Source: Archangium sp. (GTDB taxonomy: Bacteria; Myxococcota; Myxococcia; Myxococcales; Myxococcaceae). From it: a DNA stretch of 12,547 bases. The stretch is taken from NCBI GenBank assembly GCA_016793585.1, contig JAEUJR010000893.1, forward strand, positions 1-12,547, in the 5' to 3' direction. The position numbers and the translations under genes were made by a program. Shown here one piece after another: positions 1-6,011 of the stretch (the stretch's first letter is position 1; each line of letters begins with the position of its first letter). The notes beneath the pieces were generated by a model. The model was not told where the DNA came from and ran no database searches. It was given only the letters and a program-made list of their open reading frames with translations.

Positions 1-1
1 G

Positions 2-25
2 CGCAGCCTGAGGCCTCAGGCTGCG
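2..25 (-). terminator. Perfect 24-bp palindrome over the ABC exporter stop codon, probable terminator stem
   Basis: Two 12-base arms (CGCAGCCTGAGG and its exact reverse complement) meet with no spacer. In RNA this gives a stem of about 10 bp with a GGCC loop. It covers the last two codons and the TGA of the ABC exporter gene. Any U-tract would lie beyond the window edge, so an intrinsic terminator cannot be confirmed. Because it is symmetric it could also act on a convergent gene from the left. Confidence 0.5.
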
Positions 26-1797
26 AACTGGCGCTCGATCAATCGTCGGTACAGGCCGTCCTGCTCCACGAGGCCGGCGTGCGTTCCCGATTGCACGATC
101 TTGCCTGACTCGATCACCACCACGCGGTTCGCGTCTTTCACCGTCGAGAGCCGGTGCGCGATGATCAACGTCGTGCGGCCCTGCATCAACCGCTCGAGGG
201 CCTCTCGCACGAGGTGCTCACTCTCGGCGTCGAGCGCGCTGGTCGCTTCGTCGAGGATGAGGATCTTCGGGTTCTTCAGCACGGCGCGGGCGATGGCGAC
301 GCGCTGCTTCTGCCCGCCCGAGAGCTGAATGCCGCGCTCGCCAACGAGGGTGGCGTAGCCATCGGGAAAGCCCGCGATGAAGTGGTGGGCGTTGGCGAGC
401 TTCGCGGCCTGTTCGACCTCGGCGTCAGTCGCCTCTGGGCGGCTGTAGCGAATGTTCTCGGCGATGCTGGTCGAGAAGAGCAGAGGCTCCTGCGCGACGA
501 CGCCCACCTGACGACGCAGCCACTCAGGGTCGAGCGTCGCGTACGGCCTGCCGTCGAGCTCGAGCTGGCCCGAGAGGGGATCGTAGAGACGGTAGAGCAA
601 CGACGCGATGGTCGACTTGCCCGCACCCGAAGGCCCGACGAGCGCGACAATCTCGCCCGGCTTGAGCTCGAGTGAGAAGTCGTCGAGCACCTTCACGTCG
701 GGCCGGGCGGGGTAGCTGAAGGTGACGTGCGAGAAGTTCACCGCGCCCTGGAGCGAGGGCAGGGTGTCTCCGCCGTTGAGCGGAATGGATGGCTTGCGGT
801 GAAGCAGCTCGAAGACGCGCTCGGCCGCACCCGACGCCCGCTGCACGTCCGTCCACAGCTCGGCCAGGGCCGACATGCCGAAGGCGAGCTGCATCGTGTA
901 CATGAGGAAGGTGAGCAAGGAGCCGGCTGACAGCTCGCCCGTCGCCACCATTCGCGCGCCGTACCAGAAGACGAAGGCGCCAGACGAGAACGCGAGGAAC
1001 GAGGCGGCGCCGAAGAAGCTCGATGACAGCTTGATGCGTCGAAACGCGAGCTGCAGCGAGCTCTCGATGGCCGCGCCGTACCGCAGGCCCTCCTTCTTCT
1101 CGGCCGCGAACGATCGCACCGTACGAATGCCCGCCAGCGACTCGACCGCCACTTCGCTCGCCCGCGCCAGCGCGTCCTGGCTCTCTTTCGCCAGCTTGCG
1201 AACCCGGCGGCCGTACCAGACCGCCCCGAGCGCGACCGGAGGCACCACCGCGAGCATCATCAGCGTCAGCTTCGACGAGGTGAGCATCAGCATCGTCACC
1301 GCGCCGATGGCCTGCACGGTGTTGCGCAGCACCATGCTGATGTTCGCCGTCACCGTCGTCTGCAGCACGGTGGCGTCGGACGACAGGCGAGACGACAGCT
1401 CTCCCGTCTTCTGGCCATCGAAGAAGGCGGTCTCCTGCCGCAGCAGGGAGTCATAGAGATCGCGCCGCAGCGTGCTGACGATGCGCTCACCCGCCCGGCT
1501 GAAGATGAAGAAGCGCAGCGCCGAGGCGATGGCGGTGACGAGGAAGATGCCCACCAACGCGAGGGCCATGCGGTCGACCTGGTGGAGATCGACCTGACCC
1601 GTCTTCACGTTCAACGCGCCGTCGAGCAGCGAACCCGCGGCCGATGGAAACGCGAGCGAGCCGCTCGAGCTGACGATCAAGAACAGGCTCGCGAGCGCCA
1701 GCGCCCACCGCTCTGGCCAGGCGAGCGAATAGAGGCGGCGCAACGTCACCTGCGCCTTCGGCTTCGGTGTCTTCTGATCCCTGTCGTCGCGACTCAC
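16..1797 (-). CDS. ABC exporter half-transporter (fused membrane domain + ATPase, MsbA/ABCB type)
   Basis: A 593-residue protein with the order of a type I ABC exporter half-transporter: an N-terminal six-helix membrane domain (hydrophobic stretches near residues 32-58, 78-100, 155-172, 178-196, 260-280 and 290-310), then a nucleotide-binding domain from about 350. Visible ATPase motifs: A-loop Tyr 362, Walker A GPSGAGKST 388-396, Q-loop Gln 436, signature LSGGQ 492-496, Walker B KILILDE 511-517, D-loop SALD 520-523, switch His 548. All catalytic residues are present, so it should be active as a homodimer in the inner membrane. Length fits the family (about 580-620). The substrate (lipid, drug or peptide) cannot be read from sequence. 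The start is GTG; an AGG lies about 8 bases upstream. It is transcribed alone, divergently from the PilT-like pair, and its stop codon lies inside a perfect palindrome. Confidence 0.95.
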   Translation of the reverse strand: MSRDDRDQKTPKPKAQVTLRRLYSLAWPERWALALASLFLIVSSSGSLAFPSAAGSLLDGALNVKTGQVDLHQVDRMALALVGIFLVTAIASALRFFIFSRAGERIVSTLRRDLYDSLLRQETAFFDGQKTGELSSRLSSDATVLQTTVTANISMVLRNTVQAIGAVTMLMLTSSKLTLMMLAVVPPVALGAVWYGRRVRKLAKESQDALARASEVAVESLAGIRTVRSFAAEKKEGLRYGAAIESSLQLAFRRIKLSSSFFGAASFLAFSSGAFVFWYGARMVATGELSAGSLLTFLMYTMQLAFGMSALAELWTDVQRASGAAERVFELLHRKPSIPLNGGDTLPSLQGAVNFSHVTFSYPARPDVKVLDDFSLELKPGEIVALVGPSGAGKSTIASLLYRLYDPLSGQLELDGRPYATLDPEWLRRQVGVVAQEPLLFSTSIAENIRYSRPEATDAEVEQAAKLANAHHFIAGFPDGYATLVGERGIQLSGGQKQRVAIARAVLKNPKILILDEATSALDAESEHLVREALERLMQGRTTLIIAHRLSTVKDANRVVVIESGKIVQSGTHAGLVEQDGLYRRLIERQFAA

Positions 1798-1835
1798 GCC
1801 GCCAACCTAACCAGCAAACCTCGGGCGCACACACG

Positions 1836-1854
1836 TCTTCACCTTTCTTCACCT
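1836..1854. repeat. Tandem 9-bp direct repeat, 10-bp period
   Basis: TCTTCACCT occurs twice, separated by one base, so the copies sit on the same face of the helix. On the minus strand it reads AGGTGAAGA twice, about 40 bp before the ABC exporter start. A regulator site is possible; no known regulator is recognised. Confidence 0.45.
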
Positions 1855-1897
1855 CGGCTCGTCGGGCGTGCGCGAAAGAAGGCGGCGCAACGCACGC

Positions 1898-1916
1898 CTG
1901 CGGGTAGGCTCCGCAG
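1898..1916 (+). promoter_or_regulatory. Hairpin enclosing the likely ribosome binding site of the first PilT-like gene
   Basis: CTGCGG (1898-1903) pairs perfectly with CCGCAG (1911-1916) around a 7-base loop GTAGGCT. The loop holds the only Shine-Dalgarno-like bases (TAGG, 1905-1908) before the ATG at 1921. Structure and spacing are seen directly; a role in translation control is inference. Confidence 0.35.
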
Positions 1917-1920
1917 CGGC

Positions 1921-3339
1921 ATGCAGAGTCAAGAAGACGCGCTGCTCGGACGAATCGCACTCCACTACAAGCTCATCAGTCAGGAGCAGCTGACCGCGGC
2001 GGCCGCCCGCCAGGCCAGCGACCCACGGCCGCTCAGCGCGCTGCTCATGGACCTCAAGTTCATCAGCGCCGAGCAGGCGAAGTGGCTCGCGCAGGCTCAG
2101 GCTCAGTACATCGCCAAGCAGGGGGGCCAGCCCGCAGCCTCGGCAGCTCCAGCCGCGACGGCCGCCGCCCCCGCCCCGAGGCCTTCGGCGCCGGCGCCAG
2201 CTCCAGCTCCGGCGCCCGCCGCCGCGCCCGCGCCGACCGCCCAGTCTGCGTCTTCGCTCAGCCCCGTCGGCCGGCCTGCTGCGCCTGCGGGTCGACTGCC
2301 GACGCTGCAGCAGATTCTCACCAAGGCCGTCGAGTCGAAGGCCAGCGACGTGCACATTCACGGCGGCGCGCCGCTGCAGATGCGCGTGAACGGTGTGCTG
2401 AAGGAGCTCAAGACCGGCATTCTCGACGCGCAGATGGTCGAGTCGATCTTGAAGGACGCGCTCGAGCCCGAGCAGCGCGCGACGCTCGACGAACACTGGG
2501 ATCTCGACCTCGCCATCGCCTTGCCGGGCGTGGGTCGCTTCCGCGCCAGCTTCTACAAACAGCAGCGCGGGTGGGACGGCGTCTTTCGCACCATTCCCCC
2601 GCAGCCCCCCACGCTCGAGAGCCTCGGCCTGCCTGCGAGCCTCGCGAAGCTGACCGACTTCCATCAGGGCATGGTGTTGGTGACGGGCCCGGCAGGCTGC
2701 GGCAAGTCGTCGACGCTGGCCGCGCTGGTGAGCATGTTGAACGCGTCTCGCCAGGACCACATCATCACCGTCGAAGACCCCATCGAGTACGTGCACACGC
2801 CCCAGGGCTGCGTGGTGAACCAGCGCCAGGCGAACAAGCACACCAAGAGCTTCCCCAACGCGCTGCGCGCGGCGCTGCGTGAAGACCCCGACATCATCGT
2901 CATCGGTGAGCTGCGCGATCTCGAGACGATTCAGCTCGCGATCTCGGCCGCCGAGACGGGCCACCTCGTGATGGCCACGCTGCACACGAACAACGCCATT
3001 CGCACCATCAACCGAATTCTCGACGTCTTCCCGCCCAAGCAGCAGTCGCAGATTCGCGCCATGGTGAGCGAGTCGTTGCGCGCGATCGTGTCGCAGCGCC
3101 TGGTGCTCGCGGCCGACGGCACCAGGCGCATTCCGGTGCTCGAGGTGCTCTACGTGAAGCCCTCGGTCTCGAACCTCATTCGCGAAGAGAAGACCTTTCA
3201 GATTCGCAGCATCATGCAGACGGGGCGCGCCGACGGCATGTGCCTGCTCGACGACTCGCTGCAGGAGCTCGTCAAGAGCGGGCAGGTCACCAAGGCCGAA
3301 GCCCGCCGCCACGCAGAAGATCCCAAGCGCTTCGCCTGA
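1921..3339 (+). CDS. PilT-family ATPase with extra N-terminal domain and Pro/Ala linker
   Basis: A 472-residue protein. Residues 5-65 form a small helical domain of the type found at the N-terminus of GspE/PilB-like ATPases (two similar halves: GRIALHYKLISQEQL and LLMDLKFISAEQAKWL). Residues 70-124 are a Pro/Ala-rich linker. Residues 127-472 are a PilT-type motor: N-terminal domain signature SDVHIHGG 142-149, Walker A GPAGCGKSS 256-264, Asp box ITVEDPIEYVH 282-292, Walker B DIIVIGELRD 324-333, His box region TGHLVMATLHTNNA 346-359, and C-terminal NLIREEK 418-424. PilT hexamers drive pilus retraction from the inner-membrane base. The usual PilT is about 340-370 residues, so this is an extended form. 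Walker A departs from the common GPTGSGKST, but the catalytic Lys and next Ser remain. ATG 1921 is chosen because the longer open frame back to 1582 runs antisense over the ABC gene. It lies 9 bp before a second PilT-like gene, almost certainly the same operon. Confidence 0.92.
   Translation: MQSQEDALLGRIALHYKLISQEQLTAAAARQASDPRPLSALLMDLKFISAEQAKWLAQAQAQYIAKQGGQPAASAAPAATAAAPAPRPSAPAPAPAPAPAAAPAPTAQSASSLSPVGRPAAPAGRLPTLQQILTKAVESKASDVHIHGGAPLQMRVNGVLKELKTGILDAQMVESILKDALEPEQRATLDEHWDLDLAIALPGVGRFRASFYKQQRGWDGVFRTIPPQPPTLESLGLPASLAKLTDFHQGMVLVTGPAGCGKSSTLAALVSMLNASRQDHIITVEDPIEYVHTPQGCVVNQRQANKHTKSFPNALRAALREDPDIIVIGELRDLETIQLAISAAETGHLVMATLHTNNAIRTINRILDVFPPKQQSQIRAMVSESLRAIVSQRLVLAADGTRRIPVLEVLYVKPSVSNLIREEKTFQIRSIMQTGRADGMCLLDDSLQELVKSGQVTKAEARRHAEDPKRFA
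2128..2292 (+). repeat. Low-complexity Pro/Ala-rich coding segment (interdomain linker)
   Basis: Residues 70-124 of the first PilT-like protein are mostly Ala and Pro with runs of alternating AP. The DNA is very GC-rich and repetitive. It probably forms a flexible tether between the N-terminal helical domain and the motor. Confidence 0.7.
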
Positions 3340-3348
3340 AACAACGCC

Positions 3349-4416
3349 ATGGCCCGACTCGATCAGCTCTTCAGACACCTCAAGGACCAGGGCGGCAGCG
3401 ACCTTCACCTCGCCGCCGGCATGCAGCCCCACATGCGCCAGCACGGCTCGGTGAAGCCGATCGGCGGCTGGCCCACGTTCACCGACGAGTCATTGCGCGA
3501 TCACCTCAAGGAGCTCGCGACCGAGAAGCAGTGGGCGCACTACACCGGCAACCTCGATCTCGACTTCGCCTACGCTCTGCCGGGGGTGGCCCGCTTCCGC
3601 GCGAACTACTTCAACCAGGAGCGCGGCGCGGCGGCGGTGTTCCGCATCATTCCCGAGAAGATCCGCACGCTGGAGGATCTGAAGGCCCCCGCGGCGCTCT
3701 CGGCCATGGCCGATCTGGAACAGGGCCTCGTGCTCGTCACCGGGCCCACCGGCTCGGGCAAGTCGACGACGCTCGCGGCGATCATCGATCTCATCAACAC
3801 CAAACACTCGAAGCACATCGTCACCATCGAAGACCCCGTCGAGTTCGTGCACCAGAACAAGAAGTGCACCCTCAGCCAGCGCGAGGTCGGCAACGACACG
3901 AAGAGCTTCGCCAACGCCCTGCGCAGCGCCATTCGCCAGGACCCCGGAGTGATTCTCGTCGGCGAAATGCGCGACATGGAGACGATCTCGCTCGCCATCA
4001 CCGCGGCCGAAATGGGCGTGCTCGTGTTTGGCACCCTGCACACCAACAGCGCCCCCAAGACGATCGACCGCGTGATCGACGCGTTCCCCACCGATCAGCA
4101 GCAGCAGGTGCGCACGATGCTGTCGGAGTCGCTCGCCGGCGTCGTCTCGCAGCTGTTGTTGCGCACGCCTGACGGCCGCGGCCGCCTCGCCGTGCACGAG
4201 ATTCTGCTCAAGACGCCGGGCCTGCCCAACGTGATCCGCGAGGGAAACACGCCGATGATTCACTCCATCATCCAGTCGGGCAAACAGCTCGGCATGCAAG
4301 CGATGGATGACGTGCTCTTCAAGCTGGCCGAAGACGGCAAGATCTCGGGCGAAGACGCGTTTCACAAAGCGACCAACAAGGCCCGCTTCGAGCCGCTCGT
4401 GAAGAACCTGGGGTGA
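3349..4416 (+). CDS. PilT-family type IV pilus retraction ATPase
   Basis: A 355-residue protein of standard PilT length. Motifs: N-terminal SDLHLAAGMQPHMRQHG (17-33), Walker A GPTGSGKST 132-140, Asp box IVTIEDPVEFVH 157-168, Walker B PGVILVGEMRD 199-209 with catalytic Glu 206, His-box region VLVFGTLHTNSA 224-235, and C-terminal NVIREGN 294-300 followed by MQAMDDVLFKLAEDG, the usual PilT tail. Known role of the family: cytoplasmic hexameric motor that depolymerises type IV pili. The Asp often seen in the DPD run before Walker B is Gly here (DPG), and the usual TGH before the His box is MGV; neither change removes a catalytic residue. No Shine-Dalgarno is seen in the 9-bp gap after the preceding gene, which suggests translational coupling. 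With the extended paralogue upstream it could form a two-motor pair like PilT/PilU, but which is which cannot be assigned. No pilB, pilC or pilin gene is in the window, so the symbol pilT is not applied. Confidence 0.93.
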   Translation: MARLDQLFRHLKDQGGSDLHLAAGMQPHMRQHGSVKPIGGWPTFTDESLRDHLKELATEKQWAHYTGNLDLDFAYALPGVARFRANYFNQERGAAAVFRIIPEKIRTLEDLKAPAALSAMADLEQGLVLVTGPTGSGKSTTLAAIIDLINTKHSKHIVTIEDPVEFVHQNKKCTLSQREVGNDTKSFANALRSAIRQDPGVILVGEMRDMETISLAITAAEMGVLVFGTLHTNSAPKTIDRVIDAFPTDQQQQVRTMLSESLAGVVSQLLLRTPDGRGRLAVHEILLKTPGLPNVIREGNTPMIHSIIQSGKQLGMQAMDDVLFKLAEDGKISGEDAFHKATNKARFEPLVKNLG

Positions 4417-4427
4417 GCCTCACGCCC
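4410..4427. terminator. Weak shared hairpin over the two convergent stop codons
   Basis: GTGAG (4413-4417) and CTCAC (4419-4423) are inverted around one base; GGG (4410-4412) and CCC (4425-4427) extend the stem with one bulged G. The stop codons of the PilT-like gene and the LysR gene both lie in it. No T-tract follows on either strand, so termination is only a possibility. Confidence 0.25.
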
Positions 4428-5322
4428 TCGGCAGCGCGCGATCGAGTGACTTCGACAAGAACGCCGCGAGCGCCCGGGCTGGCGCAGGCGCCCGCCGGCC
4501 CGACGGCAGAATGGCCCAGACCGTCATGCCGCGAGGGTGCTCCGTCAACACGGCCTCGAGCGAGCCGGCGCGCAGCTCGTCGGCGATCATGAACTCGGGC
4601 AGCACCGCCAGCCCCACGCCCTGAAGACACAGGCGCTTCAGCACCAGCCCGTCGTTCGCGATCACCGGGCCGTCGACGGGCACGCTGAAGGTTCGAGCCC
4701 CCGCGCCGAAGCGCCACTCGTTGCTTCCGGGCGAGGCGCGATAGCGCAGGCACTGGTGGTGCACGAGCTCTTGTGGCGCGGTGATGGGGCGGGCGCTGCG
4801 CAGGTACGCCGGCGCCGCCACCACGAGCAGGCGCGTCTGCGAGAGCCGCTTCGCCACCAGCCCCGTCGGCAGCTCGCGGCTCGCGCGCACGACGAGATCG
4901 TCGCGCGTCTCGAGCAGGTCGATGGTGCGGTTCTCGAGCGTGAGGTCGATCACCGTGCCCGTCGAGGCCGTGAACTGCACCAGCAGCTCGCCGAGCGCGG
5001 CGTGCACCAGACTGGCAGGCGCGTTGATGCGCAGGGGCGCCCCGGCGTGCCCCGTCAACCCCGCCTCGACGGCGCGCGCGTGGTCGAGCAGCGGCACGCA
5101 GCGTTCGTACAGCCGCAGCCCTGCCTCGGTCGGCGTCACCCGGCGCGTCGTTCGGCGCAGCAGCTGGGCGCCCACCAGCGCCTCGAGCCGTTGAACCCGC
5201 TGGCTCACCGCTGAGCGGGCCAACCCCGTCTCGGCCGCCGCGAGCGTGAACGACTGGTGTTTCACGACGAGGGCGAAGAGCCCGTAGAGCGGCAGCCGGT
5301 CGAGCTCGAGCGAATTGTTCAT
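4420..5322 (-). CDS. LysR-type transcriptional regulator
   Basis: A 300-residue protein of typical LysR-family length. The N-terminal winged helix-turn-helix spans about residues 8-68, with the helix-turn-helix core at FTLAAAETGLARSAVSQRVQ (25-44) followed by LEALVGAQLLRRTTRRVTPTEAG. Residues 95-295 form the effector-binding domain; LPEFMIADEL (241-250) near its C-terminal part resembles the CrgA/DmlR-like subgroup. The ligand cannot be predicted. It starts with ATG at 5322 without a clear Shine-Dalgarno. It is transcribed divergently from the YceI-like gene across about 100 bp, the usual arrangement for a LysR regulator and its target, so control of that gene plus autoregulation is a reasonable inference. 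Its 3' end faces the PilT-like operon with 3 bp between stops. Confidence 0.93.
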   Translation of the reverse strand: MNNSLELDRLPLYGLFALVVKHQSFTLAAAETGLARSAVSQRVQRLEALVGAQLLRRTTRRVTPTEAGLRLYERCVPLLDHARAVEAGLTGHAGAPLRINAPASLVHAALGELLVQFTASTGTVIDLTLENRTIDLLETRDDLVVRASRELPTGLVAKRLSQTRLLVVAAPAYLRSARPITAPQELVHHQCLRYRASPGSNEWRFGAGARTFSVPVDGPVIANDGLVLKRLCLQGVGLAVLPEFMIADELRAGSLEAVLTEHPRGMTVWAILPSGRRAPAPARALAAFLSKSLDRALPRA

Positions 5323-5423
5323 GGTTGAGAACAGTGTGTGCTCGCGTGCCGCCTACCGCCACTCTCTTTGCCTTCGTACTCATGCCTGGCCGGAATTCAC
5401 CGGTCACGACGGAGAACGATGAC
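5323..5423. promoter_or_regulatory. Divergent LysR/YceI promoter region
   Basis: This 101-bp gap should hold both promoters and LysR binding sites. A short dyad CCGG-N6-CCGG (5390-5403) with GAATTC in it lies about 20 bp before the YceI start. No canonical T-N11-A LysR box with long arms or clear sigma-70 boxes is evident by eye. Confidence 0.35.
5411..5414 (+). promoter_or_regulatory. Ribosome binding site deciding the YceI-like start
   Basis: GGAG lies 9 bases before the ATG at 5424. No comparable site precedes the upstream in-frame alternatives (TTG 5325, ATG 5382), which favours 5424. Confidence 0.6.
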
Positions 5424-6008
5424 ATGTTGACGATGATGAGCGCAGTCGCAGCGGGCGTGGTCGCGGGAACCCCTCAGGCCGCCCGCACGTGGGACCTCGA
5501 CGTCACCCACGCCGAGCTCGGGTTCAAGGTGCGGCACATGATGGTCTCGTGGACGAAGGGGAAGTTCGATCGGTTCTCGGGCTCACTCGAGCTCGACGAG
5601 CAGGACGTGACGAAGTCGAAGGTGTCGGTGTCGATCGACGCCGCGAGCGTGAACACCAACGTGAAGGATCGCGACGACCACCTGCGCGGCCCCGACTTCT
5701 TCGAGGTCGAGAGGTTCCCGAAGATCACCTTCGTCTCGACGCGCTTCGAGAAGGTGGGCGATCGACTGCGGGTCACCGGCGCGTTGACCCTGCACGGCGT
5801 GACGAAGCAGGTGTCGCTCGACGCCGAGCCGCTGCCGCCGGCGGTGAAAGACCCCTGGGGCACGTGGCGTACGGGCACGCGCGCCAGCACGAAGCTGAGC
5901 CGGAAGGACTATGGCCTCGTGTGGAACAAGGCGCTCGAAGCGGGCGGGCTGGCGGTGGGCGACGAGGTCGAGCTGAGCCTCGACGTCGAGTTCATGCGCA
6001 AGGGCTGA
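5424..6008 (+). CDS. YceI-family protein (lipocalin-like, possible isoprenoid binder)
   Basis: A 194-residue protein, the normal YceI size. Visible family features: WDLDVTHAELGFKVRHMM (23-40), then GKF (46-48), the strongly conserved DHLRGPDFFEVERFPKITF (85-103), LTLHGVTKQV (121-130) and a C-terminal DYGLVWNKALEAGGLAVGDEV (its start at 162). Known family: a beta-barrel with a hydrophobic channel that binds polyisoprenoid chains; members are periplasmic or cytoplasmic and are linked to quinone handling or stress. The first 20 residues are hydrophobic and end TPQAA before RTW, compatible with a weak or short Sec signal lacking a basic n-region; export is uncertain. If the ATG at 5382 were used, an Arg would be added upstream. 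It diverges from the LysR gene, which may regulate it, and ends 3 bp from the convergent lipoprotein stop. Confidence 0.92.
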   Translation: MLTMMSAVAAGVVAGTPQAARTWDLDVTHAELGFKVRHMMVSWTKGKFDRFSGSLELDEQDVTKSKVSVSIDAASVNTNVKDRDDHLRGPDFFEVERFPKITFVSTRFEKVGDRLRVTGALTLHGVTKQVSLDAEPLPPAVKDPWGTWRTGTRASTKLSRKDYGLVWNKALEAGGLAVGDEVELSLDVEFMRKG

Positions 6009-6011
6009 ACG

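Larger units (their letters stand above)
1798..1920. promoter_or_regulatory. Divergent intergenic region between ABC exporter and PilT-like operon
   Basis: This 123-bp gap must hold promoters for both directions, but no convincing -35/-10 or sigma-54 element stands out by eye. Two structured elements are visible: a 9-bp direct repeat TCTTCACCT at 1836-1844 and 1846-1854 (start-to-start distance 10 bp), and a hairpin at 1898-1916 just before the PilT-like start codon. Confidence 0.4.

Noticed and set aside
1582..1920. N-terminal extension of the first PilT-like protein
   Set aside because: The extension is Arg-rich, overlaps the 5' end of the divergent ABC exporter gene and would remove the intergenic promoter space. 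Homology-like sequence begins at ATG 1921.
1849..3444. Minus-strand open frame of 531 codons antisense to the first PilT-like gene
   Set aside because: Shadow of a clearly coding PilT-type ATPase; no signal, motif or ribosome binding site of its own.
5325..5423. Longer YceI-like protein starting at TTG 5325 or ATG 5382
   Set aside because: Family-like sequence and a GGAG ribosome binding site both favour ATG 5424, and the 194-residue length then matches the family.
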